A program made the translations under genes and the position numbers. DNA of 64,000 bases, taken from assembly GCF_900240295.1 (NCBI RefSeq), contig NZ_OEQB01000004.1:215448-279447 (forward strand), written 5' to 3'. Shown piece after piece: positions 8,017-15,564 of the stretch. Source of the stretch: Megasphaera vaginalis (ex Bordigoni et al. 2020) (lineage in GTDB: Bacteria > Bacillota > Negativicutes > Veillonellales > Megasphaeraceae). Each line of letters starts with the position of its first letter. The stretch's first letter is position 1. Under the pieces are notes generated by a model. It was not told the DNA's origin, did not search any database, and saw nothing but the letters and a program-made list of their open reading frames with translations.

Positions 8017-9279
8017 TTAGGTCATTTGTGTAATCAGCTCTTTCGCATACTCAACGTTTATATTTTTTTCTGCAATCATCCGGGCTACTACTTTTTCAAG
8101 AACGTCTCCCTTTGCTCCTGCTACGGTAGCGACGTTTCGGGCATGAAGTTTCATGTGCCCCTTTTGAATTCCGTCTGTAGCCAAAGCTCGCATGGCTGCG
8201 AAATTTTGGGCCAATCCGACAGCAGCGATAATGCGGGCAAGTTCTTCCGCTGTTTTTACCCCCAGTATTTTAATAGCAACTTGTGCCCCGGGATGGATTT
8301 TGGTGGCGCCGCCGACTAATCCTACCATCATCGGTAGCTCAATAGAACCTGTCAAGTTGCCGTTTATATCTTTTTCCCAACGGGTCATGGAGGTGTATTT
8401 TCCGTATTTATAATACATGTACGAGTGTGCGGCCGCTTCCATTCCTCTCCAGTCATTTCCTGTAGCAACGACAACCGGATCCATTCCATTCATTATCCCT
8501 TTATTACTCGTTGCTGCACGAAATGGATCTGCCTCGGCGAATGCATATGCGGCTATTATACCGTTGACAACGTCTTCTCCGCCGATAACTTCTTTATCGA
8601 ATGTTGCCGTTGCTCGTGCCAGTCGATAGATCGCCAGGTTTGAAAGAATTCTGAGTTTTACAGTGCCTCCGGTTATCTGTTCAATAAGCGGTGCTACGGC
8701 TTCGGCCATCGTGTTTACCGCGTTAGCTCCCATTGCATCTCCGGTATCGACAATCAAATGAACGACAACCATTGGGCCAATAATTGAATCAACGACACGG
8801 ACGTTGATATCTTTAGCACCTCCGGTAATTTTGACGAGTACAGGATCTTTTTTATTTGCAATAGAAAGGATTTCTTCTTTATGGTGTAATATTTCCTGGC
8901 AGGCGAAATAGGGATTAGAGATATCCACGACCTGGACCTGTGCAATCATAATATTACCTGTATAACTGGTATGGAAACCGCCTCTGCTTCGTGCCATTTT
9001 TGCGGCATTGGATGCGGCGGCAACAATAGAGGCTTCTTCTACAACCATGGGAATAACTTTTTCCTGCCCGTCAATAACAAAATTCATAGCGATACCCATC
9101 GGTAATTGGTAAGTGCCAATTACATTTTCGATACAATGATCGGCAACTTCATTCGGTAATGCGCCCGGTTTTACAATACGGTCGAGTTCTTCTGAAGATA
9201 AGCTTGCAAATTCAGCAACTTCTTGTGCTCTTTTTTCTAATGTAAGTTTATGGAATCCGGAATATTGATTTGTTTTCAT
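8017..9279 (-). CDS. mvaA: Class II HMG-CoA reductase (degradative type)
   Basis: 420 residues, the length of the Pseudomonas mevalonii class II enzyme. Visible motifs: ENVIGTYQLPMG (from residue 51), PMVVEEAS (catalytic Glu 81/82), DAMGANAVNT, NKGIMNGMDP (Lys260), ATGNDWRG (Asp276) and GHMKLHARN (His379). All four catalytic positions are therefore kept. The enzyme interconverts mevalonate plus CoA and HMG-CoA with NAD(P). No mevalonate kinase or HMG-CoA synthase is nearby, and the gene sits with a transporter under a sigma-54 activator, so I infer a catabolic direction (mevalonate oxidation). An HMG-CoA lyase, expected next, is not in the operon. The start has AAGGA 10 bases upstream. Confidence 0.9.
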   Translation of the reverse strand: MKTNQYSGFHKLTLEKRAQEVAEFASLSSEELDRIVKPGALPNEVADHCIENVIGTYQLPMGIAMNFVIDGQEKVIPMVVEEASIVAAASNAAKMARSRGGFHTSYTGNIMIAQVQVVDISNPYFACQEILHHKEEILSIANKKDPVLVKITGGAKDINVRVVDSIIGPMVVVHLIVDTGDAMGANAVNTMAEAVAPLIEQITGGTVKLRILSNLAIYRLARATATFDKEVIGGEDVVNGIIAAYAFAEADPFRAATSNKGIMNGMDPVVVATGNDWRGMEAAAHSYMYYKYGKYTSMTRWEKDINGNLTGSIELPMMVGLVGGATKIHPGAQVAIKILGVKTAEELARIIAAVGLAQNFAAMRALATDGIQKGHMKLHARNVATVAGAKGDVLEKVVARMIAEKNINVEYAKELITQMT

Positions 9280-9322
9280 GATAAATTCATCCTTTCTGTG
9301 GGCTGTAATGTTCGTAGTTTAA

Positions 9323-9640
9323 TTAGGTATCAAGTTCAATTTCCATGCGAAGCAATGCGGCTTCCATACACTTGCCCAACGTGTCGAGACGCAGTGAGCG
9401 AGTGGCGCCGCCGTCCAGGGCATGGTGCATGACGAAGTTAAAGCCGTCGAGTTGGGGCAATTCGTATCGCGTGACATCGCCGAATACCAGTCCTTCAAAA
9501 TGGCGGCGGACGCGATCGGCCGTCAATTGTTGTTCCATTGCTGCATAATATTCCGGTTTGCGGGCGTAGATGCAGATGTTTGACGTATCGCTTTTATCTC
9601 CGCAGCGTCCATGGGCAATATCTTTTAATTGTACGTTCAT
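9323..9640 (-). CDS. AtuA C-terminal-domain-like protein (small partner of DUF1446 protein)
   Basis: 105 residues resembling the separate C-terminal domain found fused to, or beside, AtuA/DUF1446 proteins. The marker is RCGDKSDTSNICIYAR near residue 12, which matches the GDK-x-x-TSNI type motif of that domain. The biochemical role is not known. The ATG at 9640 has GAGGAGG 9 bases upstream and lies just after the stop of the large partner, so the two are probably made in equal amounts and form a complex. Next comes HMG-CoA reductase after 43 bases. Confidence 0.72.
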   Translation of the reverse strand: MNVQLKDIAHGRCGDKSDTSNICIYARKPEYYAAMEQQLTADRVRRHFEGLVFGDVTRYELPQLDGFNFVMHHALDGGATRSLRLDTLGKCMEAALLRMEIELDT

Positions 9641-9644
9641 TATC

Positions 9645-11003
9645 TTAAACCTCCTCAACATAAGTGGTTAATGTAATCGCGTCACGAGGAATCAATGTGG
9701 GCCAGAGAGCAAATACTTCGCTCGGGCGAGTACGGCCGCCGAAGAAGCAACCTTGTGCAGGGCCGTTTAAATTGCTGACGGCGGCAACTTCCGGCGTCAA
9801 TTTTAATCCTTCCGCTTTGGTTTCCGTCATAATGGCATACCGGAGAACGACTTCGTTCAGGTCTGCGTTGAGTTCCGGCGCGAGCGGGCCGTGTAAGGCG
9901 TTGACGCCAAGGTAGCTGATGTTTTTACGGACGATCTGGGCGTTTTTCATGGCCAACCGTTTGTCAAGGATATCTGCGGCCAGTTTCGCTTTGTCGAGTG
10001 CGCGGGGCCAGGAATACGGCAGGTAGGCCACATTACGGTATCCTTCCAGATAGCCGACGCACAGCTTCAAGGTGTCGGGAGCCGGGGTGCCGGTTACGCC
10101 TTTGACGGCAACGTGGTCTTTTTCGATTTCTTCCAGGGTAATGCGACTGAAATCGGCGATGACGTCGGGCGTAATATATTGAGACGGGTCGTGAATTTCA
10201 TACATGAGTTGTTCTTTTACCGACTGCGGAGTAACGAGACCGCCCGTGTTTTTTGTTTTTGTCAGGACGAGGCTGCCCTTTTCGCTGACTTCTGCAATGG
10301 GATAGCCCAGATTTTCCGGACTCGGTACGTGTTCCCAGTCGTAATCGTAATTGCCGCCTGTGGCCTGGGCTCCGCATTCGCACAGATGGCCCGCCAGAAT
10401 GCCGGTGGCTTTGGCTGTCCAGTCGTCGAGGTTCCAGCCGAATTCATGGATGAGCGGCGCTTCAAACATGGCGGTGTCCGTCGATCTGCCGAGAATGATG
10501 ATGTCGGCGCCGTCTTGCAGGCATTTGACGATTGGTTCTACGCCGTAATATACGTTGGCGTTTACCATGTTCGGGAGAATGCGGTCAATATCTTCGCCCG
10601 TATCCATATGCTTCATCGTAATCCCCTTGGCCCGCAGTTCGGGGATAAGTTCGCGGACATCGTCGCCGAGAACGTAGCCGACTTTTAAGTGGTAATTTCC
10701 GTTGTTAATGACTTCTTTTACTTTTTCGACACAGGCTTTTACATTCATACCGCCGGCATTGGTGATGACTTTCGTTCCTTTTTCGGCAATATACGGAAGC
10801 ATGCCTTCGAGCGCTTTGATGAAGTCGCGGGCATAACCGGCTTCAGGCCGTTTTTCTTGTTGGCGCCGCATAATGGATAATGTCAATTCTGCCAGGTAAT
10901 CACAGCAGATGTAGTCCAGGTTGTCCTGCTTAGCCATGGCGATAGGAGCGTCGCTCAAGTCGCCCCAGAACCCTTGGCCGCCGCCTATTCGGATTGTTTT
11001 CAT
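9645..11003 (-). CDS. AtuA-family (DUF1446) protein
   Basis: 452 residues from the ATG at 11003 (GAGG 9 bases upstream; an in-frame start 21 codons earlier has no ribosome site). The N-terminus IRIGGGQGFWGD, the internal ITNAGGMN and the region ILGRSTDTAMFEAPL are typical of the AtuA/DUF1446 family, named for acyclic terpene utilisation genes in Pseudomonas. Its reaction is not established. Here it is the first gene of an operon with a C-terminal-domain partner, HMG-CoA reductase and a permease. Since acyclic terpene breakdown also passes through HMG-CoA, a role on HMG-CoA or a related branched acyl ester is an attractive guess, not a demonstrated one. Confidence 0.8.
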   Translation of the reverse strand: MKTIRIGGGQGFWGDLSDAPIAMAKQDNLDYICCDYLAELTLSIMRRQQEKRPEAGYARDFIKALEGMLPYIAEKGTKVITNAGGMNVKACVEKVKEVINNGNYHLKVGYVLGDDVRELIPELRAKGITMKHMDTGEDIDRILPNMVNANVYYGVEPIVKCLQDGADIIILGRSTDTAMFEAPLIHEFGWNLDDWTAKATGILAGHLCECGAQATGGNYDYDWEHVPSPENLGYPIAEVSEKGSLVLTKTKNTGGLVTPQSVKEQLMYEIHDPSQYITPDVIADFSRITLEEIEKDHVAVKGVTGTPAPDTLKLCVGYLEGYRNVAYLPYSWPRALDKAKLAADILDKRLAMKNAQIVRKNISYLGVNALHGPLAPELNADLNEVVLRYAIMTETKAEGLKLTPEVAAVSNLNGPAQGCFFGGRTRPSEVFALWPTLIPRDAITLTTYVEEV

Positions 11004-11082
11004 ACGTATTGACCTCTTTTCTGAATACAATTTGTGAATACGATCATTTACTTGTTTTACAAGCAATGTGATACAACAGAGT

Positions 11083-11102
11083 ATAAGAAATTATCGTACC
11101 AA
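11083..11102 (-). promoter_or_regulatory. Candidate sigma-54 (-24/-12) promoter of the AtuA/HMG-CoA reductase operon
   Basis: Minus strand: TTGGTACG-ATAA-TTTCTTAT. The GG of -24 and the C of -12 are at consensus spacing, and the -12 half is the same TTTCTTAT seen upstream of iorA. It predicts a start near 11075 and a leader of about 70 bases. The gene immediately upstream encodes a sigma-54 activator. Confidence 0.65.
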
Positions 11103-11180
11103 TATTGATGTAAAAGATAAAAACGGCTTAATGAAGCGATTTTAATACAGTTAAAGAGAATGAAAACAATAAATAAAAAA

Positions 11181-11215
11181 CACTGTTGTATACTTTAAAG
11201 GTGTATACAACAGTG
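11181..11215. promoter_or_regulatory. 13-base inverted repeat, likely activator-binding site
   Basis: CACTGTTGTATAC (11181-11193), 9 bases, GTATACAACAGTG (11203-11215), a perfect repeat. It lies 105-140 bases upstream of the predicted sigma-54 start, the usual position for an enhancer-type activator site. A matching half site (ATACAACAG, 11071-11079) lies near the predicted start. Confidence 0.55.
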
Positions 11216-11218
11216 GAA

Positions 11219-11260
11219 ATAATATACAAAGTAAACAGCTTTGTTTACTTTGTATATTAT
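11219..11260 (-). terminator. Strong hairpin at the 3' end of the sigma-54 activator gene
   Basis: 18-base perfect stem (11219-11236 / 11243-11260) with loop AGCTTT, beginning at the activator stop codon. The downstream tract on the minus strand (ATTTCC) is only weakly T-rich, so termination may be partial. It would insulate the operon promoter from activator transcription. Confidence 0.55.
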
Positions 11261-12672
11261 CATTGTGAAATTCCGTACATTTTTATTTTTTTATAAAAGG
11301 TTCTGCGGCTGATGCCGAGTAAGGCCATGGCTTTCGTTTTATTTCCCTTTGTTTGTTGCAATGCCTGAAGAATTTTTTCTTTTTCCACGTCTCTGATTTC
11401 GTCTTTCAGCTGGCCCTGCAGGCGAACGGGAGACCGCTTTTTTTCGGAAGTAGCGGCGCCGCTTACCGTATCTATACGATGAAGCTCTTCCGGCAAATGG
11501 CGGGGCTGTATTTCCGTTTCCGTGCATACGATAACGGCATATTCAATGCAGCTTTCCAATTGACGGACGTTGCCGAACCAGGAACCGCTTCGCAAGACCT
11601 GGCAGGTATCTGACGAAAGGGAGAGTTTTTTATGATATTTATCGGCGAATTTTTTCAGAAAGAAATTCGCTAAAAGCAGGATATCGTTGCCGCGCTTTCG
11701 CAGCGGAGGAATGACGATTTTAAATGTGTTCAGTCGGAAATACAAATCTTCCCGGAACGTTCCGGCTTCAACCATTTTTTGCAGGTTGCGGTTGGTGGCG
11801 GCAATGACGCGGACGTCGACCTTTTGAATCTTATCGGAACCGATTTTTTGGATTTCTCCGGACTGGAGTACTCTTAGGAGTTTGGATTGCATAAATAAAG
11901 GCATTTCTCCGATTTCATCGAGGAAGATGGTACCGCCGTTTGCCAGTTCAAATTTTCCTGCTTTACCGCCCTTAATAGCGCCGGTGAACGAGCCGGATGT
12001 ATAACCGAACAGCTCGCTCTCAATGAGCGTGTCGGGAATGGCGGAGCAGTTCATGCTGATGAACGGCTGTTTGCGACCGCCACTGCAAACGCGGACGGCA
12101 TTTACAAAAACTTCCTTTCCGGCGCCGCTTTCGCCTTCAATTAATACCGTTGCATCCGTGGGGGCCACGATTTCAGCCATTTTCAAGCAGCGTATGAACT
12201 GCGGGTCCTGTCCGATAATATAGGAATAGGCCGCCGGCAGCTTACTGTTTTCGCCGGCAGCCGATTTGAAAATGGACTGGCTGAGATTACGCGTCGTAAT
12301 CAATTCCTGACGGGCGAGAGAAATATCGGTAATATCTTTAAATACGGAAACGGCGCCGATAAATTTGTTTTCCTGAAAAACAGGCGTAATATTGACGGTT
12401 ACTTTTTTTCCGCGTGATTTTATTTCGACGCATTGGTGCAGCCGCGGCTGATAGTCTTTCAGCGTATGTAAAATGAGGGCGTCCGGTTCTATCTCCGCCA
12501 TTCGTTTGCATTGGACCTGTTCTTTTTTTACGCGAAGAATCTTGGTATAGGCGTCGTTCACGTAGATAATGCGGGAATCCGTATCAATGATCACGACGCC
12601 TTCCGTGACGGTATCCATGGCTGCAAAAAACATTGCAGACGGTATAGGAGGATTGGCAGCTGTTTCGATCAT
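11260..12672 (-). CDS. Sigma-54-dependent activator with PAS domain
   Basis: 470 residues: an N-terminal PAS domain (about 15-120, with GVVIIDTDSRIIYVNDAY), a AAA+ domain with Walker A GESGAGKE (from residue 180), the sigma-54 loop GSFTGA (a known Ser variant of GAFTGA), Walker B FLDEIGEMP, the LFFRLNxF-type sensor region, and a C-terminal Fis HTH (SRRTFYKKIKMYGIS). Three consecutive ATGs follow GAGGTG; the third (12672) has the best spacing. Located directly upstream of, and on the same strand as, the AtuA/HMG-CoA reductase operon that begins with a -24/-12 element, it is the likely regulator of that operon. The PAS ligand is unknown. Confidence 0.88.
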   Translation of the reverse strand: MIETAANPPIPSAMFFAAMDTVTEGVVIIDTDSRIIYVNDAYTKILRVKKEQVQCKRMAEIEPDALILHTLKDYQPRLHQCVEIKSRGKKVTVNITPVFQENKFIGAVSVFKDITDISLARQELITTRNLSQSIFKSAAGENSKLPAAYSYIIGQDPQFIRCLKMAEIVAPTDATVLIEGESGAGKEVFVNAVRVCSGGRKQPFISMNCSAIPDTLIESELFGYTSGSFTGAIKGGKAGKFELANGGTIFLDEIGEMPLFMQSKLLRVLQSGEIQKIGSDKIQKVDVRVIAATNRNLQKMVEAGTFREDLYFRLNTFKIVIPPLRKRGNDILLLANFFLKKFADKYHKKLSLSSDTCQVLRSGSWFGNVRQLESCIEYAVIVCTETEIQPRHLPEELHRIDTVSGAATSEKKRSPVRLQGQLKDEIRDVEKEKILQALQQTKGNKTKAMALLGISRRTFYKKIKMYGISQ

Positions 12673-12826
12673 CATCATCACCTCTTTTCCTATATTGTAC
12701 ATGTTTTTTATCGGAAAGGTAGTCTTTGTATTAAAAATATGGCGGTTTTGTGCAGCTGCGATTGTGCGCCCTTTTCGACGCGGCGCAGTCCGGCCGGCGG
12801 CGATTCGCCCGCTTTTTCCATCAAAA

Positions 12827-12858
12827 AAAATCGATTCCGGTCATCCGGAATCGATTTT
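12827..12858 (-). terminator. Intrinsic terminator after the 2-hydroxyacid dehydrogenase
   Basis: AAAATCGATTCCGG / CCGGAATCGATTTT, 14-base perfect stem, 4-base loop, followed on the minus strand by a run of eight T. It ends the 12895-13842 transcript. Confidence 0.88.
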
Positions 12859-12894
12859 AAAAAGCTGTTTCGATAGGCTCGTTTCGTTGTAAGG

Positions 12895-13842
12895 TTATAA
12901 AATGACGTTCTGCTGCTTACCGGCCAGGAAGGTATGAATATTATCGAAGACGATTACGGCGCGTTTTTCCATGGATTCCTTTGTGGCGAAAGCGACGTGC
13001 GGCGTGACGATCGTATTTTTGGCGTGGAGCAGCGGATGGTTTGTATCCAAGGGCGGTTCCGTTTCAAAAACGTCGATGCCGGCGCCGGCGATTTTGCCGC
13101 TGTTCAAGGCGTCCGCTAAAGCTTGGGAATCGACGACGGGACCGCGGGCTTCATTGACGAGAAACGCCGTCGGTTTCATGCAGCCGATCGTTTCGGCGTT
13201 GATCAGGCCGCGGGATTTATCCGTTACGGGGCAGTGGAGAGAAACGATGTCGGACTGGGAGAGCATGTCTTTCAGCGGCATGTATTTGATCAGATCCGTG
13301 TCCGCCTTGTTGGAGAAACCGTTATAGGCGATAACCTTGGCGCCGAAGGCGTGCACGAGCTCGGCGACTTTTGTGCCGATGGCGCCGGTACCGATGATGC
13401 CGACTGTCTTGCCTTCCAGCTCACTGCCGATGAAGCCGGCTTTGGTGCCGCCGGCGCGGCAGGCCGCTTCGACTTGCGGCACATAACGGAGCAGATCAAG
13501 GATCATGGCCAGCGTCAGCTCGGCAACGGCGACGGTAGAATAACCGGAAGCGTTGCTGACCTTGATGCCTCTGGCTTTGGCGGCGTCAAGCGCCACGTGG
13601 TCGACGCCGGTGAAAGCGACGTTGATGTATTTCAGATTCGGGCAGGCGTTGATGACATCCGCTTTTAACGGCATGTTGGCGATCATCAGGATGTCGGCGT
13701 CCTTAGCTTCCTCGATTTGCACGGCTATGTCGTCAGTTCGTTCATAAGCGGTAAACTCATGACCGCCCGCCGTCAACGCCTGGACATACGAATCGAGTAA
13801 TTCTTGCGTGATTCCGAGAGATTCGAGCAATACAATTTTCAT
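12895..13842 (-). CDS. NAD-dependent D-2-hydroxyacid dehydrogenase
   Basis: 315 residues. The Rossmann motif GIIGTGAIGTKVAE lies near residue 150. The catalytic set of the D-isomer-specific family is visible: NEARGPVVD (Arg), IDVFETEPPL (Glu) and TPHVAFAT (His). Members reduce 2-keto acids such as pyruvate, hydroxypyruvate or aryl-pyruvates; the substrate cannot be read from the sequence. AAAGGAG precedes the ATG by 9 bases. It is a single-gene unit with its own terminator, on the same strand as the aldo/keto reductase 70 bases upstream. Confidence 0.85.
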   Translation of the reverse strand: MKIVLLESLGITQELLDSYVQALTAGGHEFTAYERTDDIAVQIEEAKDADILMIANMPLKADVINACPNLKYINVAFTGVDHVALDAAKARGIKVSNASGYSTVAVAELTLAMILDLLRYVPQVEAACRAGGTKAGFIGSELEGKTVGIIGTGAIGTKVAELVHAFGAKVIAYNGFSNKADTDLIKYMPLKDMLSQSDIVSLHCPVTDKSRGLINAETIGCMKPTAFLVNEARGPVVDSQALADALNSGKIAGAGIDVFETEPPLDTNHPLLHAKNTIVTPHVAFATKESMEKRAVIVFDNIHTFLAGKQQNVIL

Positions 13843-13911
13843 GGATATCGTCTCCTTTTCGTAATGTATATGTATTATTATACGTATCTTTGTTGCGGAA
13901 GTAAATGAAAA

Positions 13912-14754
13912 TCAGCGGGCGAAAAAGGCTTTCGTAAAAGCGCCGTCCTGACTGTTGCCGATGAGATACAGGTCGCTGTTCATTTGCCGCAGCGCAGTCA
14001 TTTCTTCGTCAGTTAAAGAAATGTCGAAAAGGTCTTTGTTTGCCAACAGCCGCTCACGGCGCATTGACTTGGGGACGACGGAAATCCCGTCTTGCGTGAA
14101 GAACCGGAGCGCGATCTGCTGCGGCGTCTTGCCGTACTTTTCACTTATAGCCGTGATCGCGGGAGCCGTGAACATCGTCGGGTCCTTAAATCGGCCGAAG
14201 GGTGAATAGGCCTGGTGCGCAATGCCGCGTTCCCGCAGCAGCGCGTGGAGCGACGGATATTGGCAGCGCAGATGCGTCTCCACCTGATCCACTGCCGGAG
14301 CGACATCGTTGAATTCCAACAGATCCAGCAGCTGGCTCTCCATGAAATTTGACACGCCGATGGCGCGGACCGTGCCTGCCCGATAAAGTTTTTCCAGCGT
14401 GCGCCATGCATTGTATATATTGCCGTAAGGCCAATGGAGCAAGAGCAGATCGAGGTAATCGGTGCCGAGCTTTCGCAGAGAAGCTTCGACACTTTTTTCG
14501 CAGTCCGGCGATTCAAAAGAACGGTACCAGATTTTTGTCGTCAAAAACAACTCATGCCGATCGACGCCGCTGCGCTTGACGGCTTTGCCGACGATTTCTT
14601 CGTTGCCGTAAGCCTGCGCCGTGTCGAGCAGGCGGTAACCGCAGTGAATGGCGTCGATAATATTCGCTTCGCCTGCTGCCGCGTCGTCGATCTTAAACGT
14701 TCCCAAGCCGACAAGGGGCATGACGACGCCATTATATAACGTAATTGTTTCCAT
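13912..14754 (-). CDS. Aldo/keto reductase
   Basis: 280 residues, normal for the AKR5-like bacterial group. Motifs: VGLGTFKI, the catalytic Asp and Tyr in LLDTAQAYGNE, Lys in TTKIWY, His in LLLHWPYG, GVSNF, and the NADP-binding C-terminal VVPKS. It reduces aldehydes or keto groups with NADPH; the substrate is unknown. An open frame extends 112 codons upstream, but AAGGAGGG sits 7 bases before the ATG at 14754 and homology starts there (METITLYNG), so I took the short form. Confidence 0.88.
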   Translation of the reverse strand: METITLYNGVVMPLVGLGTFKIDDAAAGEANIIDAIHCGYRLLDTAQAYGNEEIVGKAVKRSGVDRHELFLTTKIWYRSFESPDCEKSVEASLRKLGTDYLDLLLLHWPYGNIYNAWRTLEKLYRAGTVRAIGVSNFMESQLLDLLEFNDVAPAVDQVETHLRCQYPSLHALLRERGIAHQAYSPFGRFKDPTMFTAPAITAISEKYGKTPQQIALRFFTQDGISVVPKSMRRERLLANKDLFDISLTDEEMTALRQMNSDLYLIGNSQDGAFTKAFFAR

Positions 14755-14975
14755 ATGGAATCCCTCCTTAACAATTATTGTACTGCAAAGTCCGGGCGGC
14801 GGGAAGGAGAAACGGTGACGGGGACAGGCGGACAGGTGAAGCGGCGCCGCGCTATTCCCTTTCCTCGCGCCGGCACTATCTGGTATAGTATAGTAAAGAT
14901 GATTTATCAGATTCCCGCCGCGTCGGCGGGAACGGTAAGGCATTGACGTATTGGAAACGACAGGAGGGTTATACG

Positions 14976-15401
14976 ATGATTTGTAAACATTGCGGCGCGG
15001 AAATGCGCGATGACAGCCGCTTTTGTCCTCAATGCGGTGAAACCGTTTCCAGCGCGGCGCCGGACGTTCCGGCCGGACCGGAGTCGACATTTACCGGCAC
15101 CTATCTGGCCTGCGCCGGGTATATGCTGCTGCTGACAGTTGCCGGCGCCGTCACCTTCGGTATCGCCACGCCGTGGGTCTGGGCCGCGTATCTACGTTGG
15201 CGAAACCGCCACACCTTTATTCAGGGACGACAGCTTTTCTTTGATGGTACAGGGTGGGAACTTTTTTGGCGCAGTCTGCTGTGGATTGTTCTGACCTGCG
15301 TCACGTTCGGACTCTTCCTGCTCATCGTCTATGTGTCCTATGAACGCTGGCGAGTCAGCCATACGTATTTTGCTTCCCGGGAAGGAGAGAAGACGATCTA
15401 G
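14976..15401 (+). CDS. Zinc-ribbon membrane protein (DUF898-like)
   Basis: 141 residues. The N-terminus is a double-CxxC zinc ribbon (CKHCGAEMRDDSRFCPQCGE, residues 3-22), followed by a linker and two or more membrane helices with the repeated W-x-x-YLRWRNRHTFIQGRQLFFDGTG pattern typical of DUF898/YjgN-type domains. The function of the family is unknown. The ATG at 14976 has AGGAGGG 7 bases upstream. It is monocistronic, bounded downstream by a strong terminator, and divergent from the aldo/keto reductase. Confidence 0.75.
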   Translation: MICKHCGAEMRDDSRFCPQCGETVSSAAPDVPAGPESTFTGTYLACAGYMLLLTVAGAVTFGIATPWVWAAYLRWRNRHTFIQGRQLFFDGTGWELFWRSLLWIVLTCVTFGLFLLIVYVSYERWRVSHTYFASREGEKTI

Positions 15402-15410
15402 TATACATAA

Positions 15411-15450
15411 AAATGACAGCGTTGACAGTAAAATGTCAACGCTGTCATTT
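15411..15450 (+). terminator. Intrinsic terminator, 17-base perfect stem
   Basis: AAATGACAGCGTTGACA / TGTCAACGCTGTCATTT with a 6-base loop and T-run. It marks the left edge of the AT-rich island that starts with the GntP permease. Confidence 0.9.
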
Positions 15451-15564
15451 TTTTATAAATTACGGCACTTGTTGTCGGAAGTTTGTGTATATTAATCAAT
15501 GCTTTTCCATTTTACAATCAAAATACATTGAGGATCGAAATATCTAAAGAAAGGAAGTGTTTTT

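Noticed and set aside
15456..15500. GGCAC near 15465 as a third sigma-54 promoter for the GntP operon
   Set aside because: The -12 half is missing at the required spacing and no sigma-54 activator adjoins this operon.
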